DNA of 64,000 nt from Usnea hakonensis (taxonomy: Eukaryota; Ascomycota; Lecanoromycetes; Lecanorales; Parmeliaceae): positions 63,788 through 127,787 of the forward strand of contig BLJB01000089.1 in assembly GCA_013423325.1 (NCBI GenBank). Direction: 5' to 3'. The position numbers were made by a program, and so were the translations under genes. This document shows, piece by piece, positions 1-11,782 of the stretch (its first letter is position 1; each line of letters begins with the position of its first letter). Under the pieces are notes generated by a model. It ran no database searches and was not told the origin of the DNA. It saw only the letters and a list, made by a program, of their open reading frames with translations.

Positions 1-2880
1 AATCTACAAGAAAGCAATGACCGAATATACCCAGAGAGCTTTCAAGTTGGACAAAGAATTGCCACTGACATGCGCGACGTTTGGTGGCTATTTCCTCCTT
101 AGAAGGGCATGGCCTACTGTCGAGACACTCGCGCGAAAAGCCATCGAGCTGACTGATGTCAACGCCATCGCTAGCGACGGTTGGTACCTCCTTGCGAGGA
201 AAGAGCATTCACAAGAGGTTCCCGACTACTCAAAGATCATCGACTTTTACAGCAGAGCTGATGCCGCAAGAGGAGGCGGTGACAAGGGTTATGTACCGGC
301 CAGACTTGGGCTCGCCCAGGTACAGGTCATACAGCAAGACATTGACAAGGCAAAGTTTCGGTTGGAGAAGATTGTACAGCTATCGAAGAGCGTGGAAGCA
401 ATGATGCTTCTGGGAGCCTTGTATGCTGAGGAAGTCTTTGCGAATCAAGTGACAACGGGTCCGAGGGAAGACAAGTCCGCAGAGGTCAAGAAAGCACTCT
501 TTTACCTTGAGGCTGTGCGGGTAGTCTGGAAAGATTCCTCCAAACAGCTATCTCCCGACCTGTCAGTCCTCGTATATCTCGCTCGGTTATACGAAAATGA
601 CCACCCAGACAAGGCAATGCAATGCCTACAGCAAGTCGAGAAATTGAGCATTGAGGATCTGTCGGACAAGAAGGACATGCCCAATGACGCAGAAATTGAC
701 GAGGCCACAATGGCAAAGCTTCGCGAAGAATTGCCTCCACAGTTGCTCAACAACCTCGGGTGTTTCCAGTACCAAGGCGAGAAATACGACTTGGCCAGAG
801 ATCTTTTCCAGACAGCACTGAATTCTCTTGTCAAGTTTGGGGAACGAGACGATACCATCGACACAGACGCCTTGGTCACCACCATCAGTTACAACCTGGC
901 GCGGACATACGAAGCCGCCGGCTTACCTGATGATGCGAAACAGGTATACGAGGGCTTGTTAGCACGTCATCAAGACTACACGGATGCTCGGACTCGCCTT
1001 GCGTACATCAGATATCGCCTGGATCCAATAGAGGATGGGCCCAAGGCCATAGCTGCACTCAGTGAAACAGACAGCTCCGATCTGGAGGTACGAGCGCTTC
1101 TGGGTTGGTATCTCAGCACAACGAAAAAGGTTGCCTCCAACGTCGCCGATGACCCAGAGCAGCGACATTACAAGCACACTCTGCAGCTCCACGAGAAGCA
1201 TGATCGATATTCCCTGACTGGCATGGGAAACGCGTACGCCAGGTATGCACGTGAGATGCGGAGAACGACAGACAAGGAGAGGGAAAAGCGAAGTGCCGAA
1301 TACCTCAAGGCTGTTGGATACTACGACAAAGCGCTACAATTGGATCACCGAAATGCCTATGCTGCACAGGGTATTGCTATAGCTCTGATTGAAGATAAAA
1401 AAGATCTCAGTTCCGCTCTCGGTGTCTTTACAAAGATTCGAGACACAGTTCGTGACTCGAGCGTCTACATCAATCTTGGTCATGTCTATTGCGAGTTGAA
1501 GCAGTACGTCAAGTCGATAGAGAGTGTGAGTACTTCGTCCCTTTTGGTCTGTATGATGAGCTCATGTCTGCCGTTTAGTACGAAACTGCCCTCCATAGAG
1601 ATCGCGCTTCAGATCCTCAAGTCCTTGCTTGTCTCGGCCGTGTATGGCTTCTCAAAGGCAAACAGGACAAATCTACCTCGGCCATGAAATCCTCTCTCGA
1701 CTATTCTCGCCGTGCTCTTGCGATTGCCACTTCTCAAATTCACTTCAAGTTCAATATTGCCTTTGTGCAAATCCAACTCGCTCAATTGATCTACACCCTT
1801 CCCGAATCTCAACGCACTCTTTCTGAAGTTCAGGCCGCTTCAGAAGGTCTCGATAACGCCATTGAATCATTTACCGAAATCGCGCAATCGAAAAACCCTC
1901 CCTACCCCAAGCACGACATTGAACAACGAGCTAACATGGGAAGGAACACTATGCGCAGACAACTTGAACGTGCCCTTCAATCTCAGCGTGAGTACGAAGA
2001 GAGGAATGCCGCACGCTTGCGGGAAGCACGTGAGGCGCGAGAAGCAGAGATGAAGCGTCGCGAGGAAGAGCGCAAGCAGGCTGAAGAAATTGCTGCCGAA
2101 GGAAAGAAGAAGATTCAAGACGAGCGTAACAAGATGCTCGAGCTGAACCGCGAGCTCGTCAAGAAGCGCGCCGAAGAAGAGCGACGGAAAGAAGAACTTG
2201 AATACACTACAGACTCCGAGACAGGCGAGCGCGTCAAGCGGAAGAAAAAGTCTAGGGCCGGTGGTGGCAAACGCAAGAAGAAGGGCGAGGACTCGGACAC
2301 GGAGAGCGGAGGCGATGGCCCTAGGAGGAGGAGAAAGGGCGCCAAGGGTACGGAAGACGAGACCAGTGGCATCACAAGCATGGATGATAGTGGTCCGAGA
2401 ACGAAGAAGAAGAGAAAGCTGGCCCGCAAGGGAGGCAAAGAAGACAAATTCAAGAGTAGTGAAATGGTCATTGATAGCGACGAGGATGACGATGTTGCAC
2501 CTGCTGCTATCAACGGTGCAGCCAAAACCAGTGATGCTGAAGACGCCGAAATGGAGGATCCCAGACCCACCACCGAGGCTGCAACGGGAGAAGATGACGA
2601 AGACGATGAAGACGAAGAGGCCACCATATCCCGTCCTCGCAAAAAACCAACCCGCCGCATCGAAGAGAGCGAGGAAGAAGAGGAGGGTGAGGAGGATGAA
2701 GATACGATTCCTCCGGCCATGACTACAGCCGAGAAAGCCGCCGCCGAGCAACAAGGCGAGGATGTCTCAAAGGTGGAACAGAAAGTCACGGCGGCCGGTG
2801 GCGGCAACGACGTCGAGATCGCGGGGCAGGCCGGCGAGGTATTCCCCGGTGTGATTGGCGCCAGGGAAGCGGATGCGTAG
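1..2880 (+). CDS. ctr9: CTR9, Paf1 complex TPR subunit (5' end outside window)
   Basis: Subunit of the RNA polymerase II-associated Paf1 complex, acting in the nucleus in transcription elongation and co-transcriptional histone modification. The frame is open from base 2, so the gene starts upstream; about 941 residues are visible and the family is usually 1,000-1,200. The first ~600 residues are helical TPR-type repeats (for example the segments around QLLNNLGCFQYQGEKYDLAR and YINLGHVYCELKQY). They are followed by a long Glu/Arg/Lys coiled coil and a Lys-rich then Asp/Glu-rich disordered tail, as in fungal Ctr9. One intron at 1526-1578 (GTGAGT...TTTAG, phase 0) restores the TPR reading frame across the junction ...KSIES|YETALHRD. 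Stop at 2878-2880. Confident family assignment; the exact N terminus cannot be seen. Confidence 0.93.
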
Positions 2881-4019
2881 TGTGGGGTTCGTAGAACAGG
2901 ACAGGCTGGATGGATGGATGGATGGACGTTTGTAACAGTATAGAGTAGTGAAGCCAGGCTATGAAGGCCCTTTTTTGAAAATGATAGATTGGCTGGCATA
3001 TTTTGTTCCCCCTTTTCACCAACGATCCCGATGCCCTCAAAAAAAAAATCAAATGGTCCTTTCAAGGAAAAACAATTCCCTCCAATCAGTGGATCTCAAT
3101 CGATCGACGAAATACACATACATACAACAAAAAAGTACCCAGTGAACCTACTCTAGAGGAGAATCGTTGTAAGTAAGTCAGGCAGGCAGGTAAAATAAAA
3201 TAATTAAGTACTTACGGAGTAGCCACATGGGGCTCCCCCCCACCCCTAGGCCCGCACCCGCAGGCCCGCACCCCCCAACCCCTAACCCGCAGGCCCGCAC
3301 CCCCCAAACCCCAGGCCCCCCGCCCCCACGCACCACCTCCTCTCCCAGAGTCCCACGGACCCCGGTTTGAAATGAAATGTCGGTACATTTACAGTCATGT
3401 GACCCCCCCAACCCAAACCAACCCACACAAAATTTATGGAAAGCACGAGTACGTACAAGGTGCAAGCATATATATAGACAGCCAATAAAAAAGACACAAA
3501 GGTATGAATGAAGGAAACAACCAGATTTGCAGAGCAGGCAAGTTGAATTTTGATTTTCCTATTGGATGTCTGTCTTTCTGGTCCGTCATTTATGATACAA
3601 AGCAAGCAAGCAAGCTATTCACCGCCTCACTGAGAGCTCTCAAGGTAGGTAGGTAGGTTTCGAGCTTTTCCCGCTGGCTGCTCTTGCCATAGTGCATGAA
3701 ATCCCCCTCTCTCTCCATTTTCCCCCATCATCGGCGTCGGCCCGCGACGGCGAATTCTTCGTGAGAAAATGACCGTCTAGTGAGTAAGTGATACAAAACA
3801 ATCCCCCCCCTCCTCATTCCGCAAGATGGTCATACCGGACCGGATCGACCTTTTAGAGAAAAATTCATTATTCGATCAAATGGGCATGCATTTCCTTGTC
3901 CCTTCCCTCCCCGGCTCCCGACCCCGCCCGATCGGGAAACATTAAAACATAAGTCATAGATGGCATGAAGATTGTTTGGCTTGCACTGTGCTGTGGTGGT
4001 GGTACAAAGGTAGAAAGAC
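2881..4019. other. Intergenic between convergent 3' ends; C-rich and short tandem repeats
   Basis: No gene is supported. The stretch holds the 3' flanks of CTR9 and of the CRIB gene. It contains a GGAT tetranucleotide run near 2908-2925, a C-rich segment at about 3233-3335 with repeated GCAGGCCCGCACCCC units, and an AGGT run near 3642-3658. Reading frames here are short and low-complexity. Confidence 0.6.
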
Positions 4020-6679
4020 TCAAGGAGTGCGCAGAGGGTTGCTGTGCGCTGGCGGAAATACGCTGTAGCTTCCTCTGCTACTTCTGGCATTGAGGCTCGA
4101 TGCGGAGCTCCCAGATCGCATTCGCCTACCAGCTGTAGCTTGGAGCGGCGGCGGCATGGATGAATCTTGGACAAGGGAGGAAATGTCTGAGCTTGATGTG
4201 TTACGGGATGTTGGAAGCGGTGGCACCGGCTCTTCGGCGCTCTTGACCTTGGAGAGTATGATGTTTTGAGCAGCGCCTTTGGCCAGGTTAGGGCTGCGAC
4301 GGCGTTGAGCCGTGGATGTCTGTTGGTTGTCTGAGGAAAAGTCCGACGGGTTCAAAAGTGCTAGGCTGTCGGTCATTTGGTCGACGGCAGGGTCGATTTT
4401 TTCGCGGCTGTTCTTGCTGGGCATCAATTCCGGCAAGCTGCTGATGGAGCCAACGTTGCGTGGGCGGCGAGCATTTGATGCAGCTTGCGTATACCAGAAG
4501 CTTTCCTGGGAGCTGCTCTTGCTGATTGGCGACTGGCTGCTCCGAGGAGAGTTGTTGATGGTCGATCCGTCAATGCGGCCGACATTGTGGAGTTGGAATG
4601 AAGCGTCTTGAGGGTAATCGCTCGTGTACATGTGGTGATACATGTCGTCTTGGTACGTCTGAGACTCGTGATCGCCAGAATCCATATAAGCTGGCTGGTA
4701 CCATTCCTTGTACTTGACGGATGAGAATCTGGTCGCCATCGCTGACTCCGTGGTCTCGTTTGGGGTGACGGCTTCTGGGATACTGCTAAATGATGATTCG
4801 GTAGAGCCCGCCGAAGAGGGTTCGAGCTTGGATGGAAAGGTCTGTACAGGCAGGAGCGAGGACGATGAGCTCGAGTATAGCGAGGATGATCGTTTGAGTG
4901 TATCCTTGCCGGGAGAGGGCGAAGCGTGAAATACTGTCTGATTTGAAGATTCCGGTGCCGTATCAAAAGCGTCGGTACGCATATCATCAGCAGTAGGAAA
5001 ATACATCTCATCCACGTGTATGGACGAACGATGCCAATCAAAGTTTGAGTCTCCTTCAGCCCCAAGCGCATAAGAGCAGTTGATGGCGTCTGAGGCCATG
5101 TCCCAAAATCCATCCATGTCATTGAACTCAAGCGACATGTGTCGAGAGAGCCGTGGTCGCGCGGGAACATCGTCAAGTTGGTCCTGACCCAAAGGCTCTG
5201 GACTTTCGCAATGCCTACGCAGCGCGCCAAAGACACCCCCATCCACCGGACGCAGTGTGGTAGGTAACCTACTGGGAGTCTCTCTGTTTGTGAGCACTTG
5301 ATCGCGCTTGCCTTGAGAATCTTCGGTATTCGGCAAGCAAGCATCTGATCCCCAGCGAAGGGACACCTTGGTACCGGGGAAAGATTTTGCTTTGCCAGCT
5401 CCGAGGTTTGCAGGGATAGGGGACTGACAATAAGCAAGGATCGAGTTTCTCTTCTCCTCGGTTTCATCGTCCTCCTCGACGGGTGCGAGCTCGGTTTTGA
5501 CCATTGAGAATGGCACCTGCCGATTCCACTCTGCATAATCATTCGTTGTAACAGCGTGCGGTGACGCGAGATCGTAGATTCCATCGTTCCAGGTACCTAT
5601 GGGATAGTCCAGTGGCTCCATAGACTCGATTTGATTTGATGCTCCAAAGTCTGTATCGGAAGGCGACTCATGATGGTATGTGAAGAAATCGGGTGATGCT
5701 GGCGAGCTTGGTTCTGAGTGATATGCAGCACTTGGATGGGAGAAATTGTTTAATGGCCGCGTGTGCTCGAGAGACCTTATGGGAAATGTTGCATCATAGG
5801 TATTGCTTTGTGTGAGATTATGGGTTCTGGAAGTACGGAAGGAAGGTATGCGGGCGACGTCGTTTCCGGGCCGTGATGGGCTATCGGGTAGGAGTGCATC
5901 CCGCGGAAAGTCTTCTCGCTGTATGTCTTGGGCCTTGATGCCCCTCAACTCTGGTCGAGAAGCCTGCGAAGCACGAAGGGCAAAGAACTCGGACACGAGT
6001 TCATTGGGATCCGCTCTTTCCAACTTTTGAACGTGGTGAGGTCTCGTGTGTGTTATGTGATGGAAATTGAACGGCTCCGATATATTCAATCGTGGGGCGG
6101 TGGATACTAGACATGTCAGCGGTACACTTACACGTCAACTGTCTGAAGATACTTACCGTCGTTGGTTGACTGCGTCCTGCTGCGCCTGAATTCTGGAGGT
6201 GGATGGTCGAGAAGATGATGATGGCGGGCCTCTTGGCTTTCCTCCACCCAATCCAGAGTTCGTAGCGAGGTCAATTCGTGTTTACTGTTTGAGCGTTTTA
6301 GAAACCTTGACCCCTTCGCCAACCATGCCTTGGGTGTGAAGCTATCCAAACTGTCTCCTCTTGTATGTTGACTACCCGATGAGATTGGTCGTCGATCGGC
6401 GGGGTTGCGAGGCGGACGTCTGAGCCTTGGTGTTTCGTCCGAGAGATCATCTCTGTCCTGGGGTCGGGAATAGTTTGGGGCAAACGAGTGGCTCCTTGAA
6501 GGGAGTTGCAGCGATGGACGTCGTGCACGTTCAGTCTTTGCTCGCTGGTGATGTCCTGGCTGAAACATGGTTGTGAAGGGTCTCCTACCCAGGTCTTGAA
6601 TGTGTTGATGATCCACGACCCTCCAATCAGGCCTGCTGCTCTGTGGCGAGTCGGCAGCCGTCCCTTTGAACTCGAACAT
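4020..6679 (-). CDS. CRIB-domain protein (putative Cdc42/Rac effector)
   Basis: Two exons: 6679-6157 and 6106-4020, with a 50-bp intron at 6107-6156 (GTAAGT...CTAG, phase 1), 869 residues. The splice creates the segment NISEPFNFHHITH at residues 182-194, which fits the CRIB consensus I-S-x-P-x2-F-x-H-x2-H that binds GTP-loaded Cdc42/Rac. The rest is Ser/Pro-rich and largely disordered, with scattered basic patches and phosphorylation-type RxxS sites; no kinase domain is present, so it is not a PAK. I chose ATG 6679 (A at -3); the frame extends to a non-ATG codon at 6784. It most resembles fungal CRIB scaffold proteins of polarity pathways. The role is inferred from the motif alone. Confidence 0.8.
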
Positions 6680-9600
6680 GGTTTGGTTTACGAATGCCGT
6701 GTTAGAATTGAGTCGTATGTAACTGATCACGGTCTGTAATGCGCAGTCGTGTTCGCATGGCACAGCCAAGTGGCGAAAGGTCAATGGGTGGAGGAAGTGA
6801 GGAAGAATGGTGTAGGGACCAGAGATGAGGGAGTTTTGTTTTGGATCGCAGGGTGTCGATGTTATGGTTCGCGGTATTTTAGTGGGCGACTATTGTCGAG
6901 ACGGTGCAAGAGACAGACGAACGTAATTGGGAAGTGGCTGTCGCTAATGCAACATTGGAGTGCGCTAGCTGGGGTCACGACAGGGCCGCTGCGTGGGTTT
7001 GACTAGGGCAGAAGCAGGAACCAACGCGATTGATCAATTGACGGTTTCGTTAGTAATAGTCCGGTCCCGATCAGCACCTTAGCAGAGAGCGAGACAGGGG
7101 TGCCATGAATTGCTCAGCCGTCCCTCTGAAAATCGGTTTAGATAACGGCTGGAAGATTGATGAAAAAGTTGAAGAGCAAAGGATTCTCCAAATAATGATG
7201 GTAGATATTGTGTTATTGCGTATTTGAGTGTAGTAATTGAAATGAAGGTGGGGTTGGGATTCGTATTGCGAATTGAGTGTAGGATCTCAAGCTCTGCAAC
7301 GGCCGCGGGTCGAGTCGAGATGCCTTTATGACGGAAAGTCTTCCCTCCAATTCGGATTTTGCTCGGAATAATAAAGTGAATAATAATAATAACCTCGCAA
7401 CCCTCTTGTCAGGCTGAGCCTGTCTGTCTCACAGGTCTCAAACTTTATGCTAGTGTAGCACTGTAAATTCTTGTCAATTGTTGTGTGGTACGTAGTAGTG
7501 TGTGGAAAAGACTGGGATGCAAAGATGCAAATGATGGAAATTCGATTATTCGAACAAGGAGATGGAAAATAGAACAACGCGCTACGAACCGTCTTTTATC
7601 ACTTCTCTCTGCATTTCCTCCCCTCGCTTTCTTTTCAGGTACCGAGACTTTGATCAAACGCCAGAGCTCTTGAACGAGAGATGCATAAAGCTCGCGACTT
7701 CTTCCCTAAAATGATATGAATTAGATTGATTGGAGCAATCTAGCGATGCAAAACGCTAGGTGATGTGATCGGGAGGATTCTTCGTGCGTCCATGTGGAGT
7801 TGTGGACCTGCTTCGGTTGCTAATCTGCTGGATTGTATTTGTGAGGCTTTGACGTACTGCCGCTGCGGCAAAAAAAAAAGAAAAAAAGAACCCTCCAACA
7901 GCACTAAAACCCTTAGTCTAGAGAAAGAATTGATCTCCGTGAGGTCTTTACGATTGTTGAGAAACAACCTGATGGGAGATGGGAGAGCCTAGAGACGAGG
8001 CCTTGATTGTACCTCGTGAGTCTCGGTACCTCGTATCGACAATAGTTGTATGAGAGCGGTAGCTGCATTACGGCCGAAGGAGTCGTGCTAAAAACAGCCC
8101 GCCGAATGTCTAGCAATCAGCCTCGTAAAAGGAAGTTGAAACGGACCAACGATGGTCTTGGTGTCAAGGGCAATATGTCATTCTCCATTGTGTCACTATG
8201 TTGTATGCCCAAAAACCCATGCTTCCTCTACCTGCCAAAGGCTGCCGGCCTATGCTGTCGCATGCCTGCTCGTCACAAAGTTTTGGGCTGCATCCTAATG
8301 CCGGCATGATCAGAGGGGGATTATTAGGGGTACAGGCTGCAGTTGGATGACCTGGGAGGCTCGTACCTTGCAGGGCCGTGCATGGCGCTCCGGGCCCTAG
8401 GGCCATCTTCCCCCCCAGCCCCCCCCCCTACCATCAGTTATGCCAAAGTGGTCCAGTGAGAGGTCGGAATTGGCACGAGAGCTGATTGATTCGATAGGGG
8501 TCTCCGAGGATCATCCCTTCTAGATGACAGGGATTTTGTAGATAGCGCCACCGACTGAACGGTTGGAATCTTTGAATTTATTCCAAGCTCAGCAAGCGTC
8601 GCGATAAGATTGGAGCACGGTCCGGATTTTCTTACAGAACAAATCCTTCAGAATTATTACCTTGGTTTTCAAATTCAATTGATCATAAGAGTTTGGAAAA
8701 AGGAAAAGGAAAATATTGGATAAAATGGGATATAATGGAAATGGAAAAAGGAGAAAGGGTAAGAGGCTCAGGTATGGATGGCAACAGCCGCCTTGTTCTG
8801 CAAGCCCACCGCTACTTCCTCACCTCCTACCTTCTACCTCCTTTTGTTCTTCTTTCCTTTCCTTCTACCCTACTACTTCTACAGGACATTCTTTGCGTTC
8901 CGTCAATCATTGCTTTCTTTATTTGCAATAATATTCACATTGAAAAGTTGGAAGCGAAGCTCCATATTCACCCAAGAACCATTTAACCAATGGTATCCAA
9001 TTGTAACCGAACTGCATCTGCACAATCACGCACACCAAACTCCACTCTGGAGCATGACATTCACCTGGCAGTGCAGTACCGGAGATAGCCTTTGCGACGT
9101 GCAGGCCATGCTGCTCATCTTTGCCTTTACGGCGCTTAAATTCCGAAAAAAACATTCCCAAAGGATGAGCTGAATCCAGACTCTGTCAGCCATGAGAAAC
9201 CTTTGAGAGTTAGAATCGTCAAGACTTGATAAGCCACTTTCCTGTTTTGGTCAATGTTTCGACAATCTACTTTTTACATATACTTCGGTACTGTCTTCTT
9301 TCTTTGCATCTCTCTATTTACCCCCAATCCCCCCCACCTCCAAATTGGTTCCAGATCGTTCCCATCGCCCCCATTGCATAACGACACTTGTCTTCATCTC
9401 GCATGACATGGGTATCCATCTCACATGGTTCCGATCATCATCCCAGCATCGAATCTCGCAGAAGTTCGGTGTTCCAAATTTCAATATCCCCTGTATACAA
9501 CGAGGGTTTGGAGCTACCGACGCATTAATACCCTGTCCCTGCATATGTACTCTCCTTAGTCACCTACCCCACACAGAGCCAATCACCATTTACCTTTGTA

Positions 9601-11782
9601 TTTAAACTTGACAGCTCAGCCACTAAATACCGATAGCTGCATATGTCGTGCATGCGCGCCAGGCAAAACTCCCATCTTAACTCTATATGCGCAGGAACAG
9701 GCTACAAACATGTCATATTGATATGATATTTCAACTACTTCTTTACTACACCGAATATACTTTGAACCCTAGCTCCATCTCCTTTAGTACCACGACACGC
9801 CTAGTGATTCCCGAATTAGAATCCCATGTGAAAATCGGGAGATGCTCTAGAGTAGTCTTTCATGTCGTCAAAGCTTCCATACACGGCACTACAACAACAC
9901 CAAAACACACCGAGAGCAACCGATGCACGCGACGACATCAGCGTGCGTTTCAGACTCGACTTTCTGGGGAAAACGTCTTTATGGTGTCAAGTGTCGACTT
10001 CCCAATTGTTCGCCAAAGATCGAGACCAGCTGGTACCTACCTATGTCGAGAAACCATCATCAAAACTCAAAAACATCGATGCGCTAGTATCAAGAACACA
10101 TTTATACTAGCTGTCTGATCAACACATGTACGACGCAAATGTACAATGACTTTCTGCACCCCATGCCTAGGCCTCACACCAAATGAGGCATCACAACCTC
10201 CGTCCACGCATCCATTTCCAGCACCTTCGCCCGACTTGATCAGGCCAGCAAAACGTCACCAGCACGCATCAGACACCGCCTTTTCCTCACAAAACAGCTC
10301 TCCATCGCACCTTGTGTAACACCCAGTCCCTCCCTACTCACACCGTTTTCGGTCCTGCGGCTTCTCCGCAGGATTTTCATCACACCGCCGTTTGCGGATC
10401 AATTATGTTCTCACATCCGTCGCGCCTTGATCTCGATCATTAAACAAAACTCTCCGGAACAGAGGAACGAACGGGCGGGAGATGGCTTCCGTGAGGAAGG
10501 GCGAATGCCTGGCCAGAATTAAAAAAAAGAGGAAGTAGATACATCCCAAATGTCAAAAACCCTCCTCGGATAGATAGATACATGAAATCATGACACCTCT
10601 CTCTCCCTTCTCCCTCCCACGTACTCGTACACCAACAGCACTCACCGCAAAACCCTCATCGTCACACACAACAAATCCAGCTCCACACCACACCTCCCTT
10701 GACAACCCTTTCTTTTCCCGAAGCACCCTAACTATGTAGAAGACGTCCGCCTTGCCTCCGTACTATTCCCACGCGCTTACAATCTAAAATACCCTTTAAC
10801 ACTATCGCCCTCATCCCTCAGTCTCCATCCCCATCTCTAGAGGAAACAATCTTAGCAGTCACTGCCTACCTTAGTGCATATAAATCGCACTAGGTAAGCG
10901 AGTAGACAGAGAGAGGGAGTAGAGGGAGGGTCAAAGCCCTCACGCTAGAAACAAAAGAAAAGAAAAAGAAAAAAGGGGCGGCACCGGCCCGAGGATTAAT
11001 CCGAACGTTCTAACGTCCGTCCTACAATAGAGTAGGTAAGTGCACTGGCTGTGGCAATGTAAGGTAAGGTAAGGTACTCATGTAAGTATGGATAGATAGA
11101 GATATATACATAGATACGTACTTTATATACACATACATTAAAGACCACAACGCTCTCCTCTCCTCCACTCTCCTCCCCTCTCCTCTCCTGCAAAAACCAA
11201 CAACACGAGAAACGCCATAACCATCCCCTACCTCAGCTATCTAACAACCACTCACCCACCCAATCCCCATCCCTCCCCCTCTCCCCCCTGAAAAAAAAAA
11301 CTCATAAAGCTCATCCACCTACTTTATTTCACTTTACTTTCCATAAAAAGCCCATTTACTTACATTTTGTTTGTGGGTAATGGGGGTGTATGATGATGAT
11401 TAGGGGGGAGGGGAGGGATGGCGGTTTAGGTGTGTATTTGGAGGGATTCCAGGGTCGGCGGAAGGGGGTGTGTTTGGAGGGGAAGGAGGAATAGGGACTC
11501 GGGGTATTTTTTTGGGGGGGAGGGAAGGGCCCAACTCGGAGGGTGGTTGTTCTCCATTCCTTGAAAGGAGTGCGGTGGGACTTGATTGATCCATAAATTC
11601 GCATGCATGCATAATTGATTACCACTCCCCAACCCTAGCTTCTATCTATTAAAAAATATTACAAGAGAGACAAGACAAGACAAGTCACGCACGATATCAA
11701 AAGGCATCAAAAGCAATCCGCATGCCCTGCTTCCCTCCTCCCTCCCTCCCCTCCCTCCCTCATCCCCAGCCCATGAGTGAGC
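6680..11782. other. About 5 kb without a supportable gene
   Basis: This stretch lies between the 5' side of the CRIB gene and the 3' side of the next gene. Frames reach 143 codons at most (9687-10118 +) and lack domain character, a Kozak-supported start or a plausible splice partner. Long pyrimidine tracts (8815-8885), homopolymer C and A runs, an AGGTA repeat near 11058-11076, GATA-type microsatellite near 11090-11120 and CTCTC tracts near 11153-11190 are visible. It could carry a long 5' leader or promoter of the CRIB gene, or an unrecognised non-coding transcript. Confidence 0.5.

Noticed and set aside
1867..2754. 295-codon minus-strand frame opposite the CTR9 tail
   Set aside because: It is the complement of the Lys/Glu/Asp-rich repeat coding region, giving Leu/Phe/Ser-rich low complexity; no start context or homology features.
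3236..3335. CCCTAACCC-like strings suggesting interstitial telomere repeats
   Set aside because: Only isolated matches within a C-rich GCAGGCCCGCACCCC repeat; no run of TTAGGG units.
4424..5584. 386-codon second frame on the same strand inside the CRIB gene
   Set aside because: Shadow of the long coding exon; the CRIB reading frame is explained by a splice and a known motif.
9687..10118. 143-codon plus-strand frame in the gene-poor region
   Set aside because: ATG present, but no domain, splice partner or coding-like composition.
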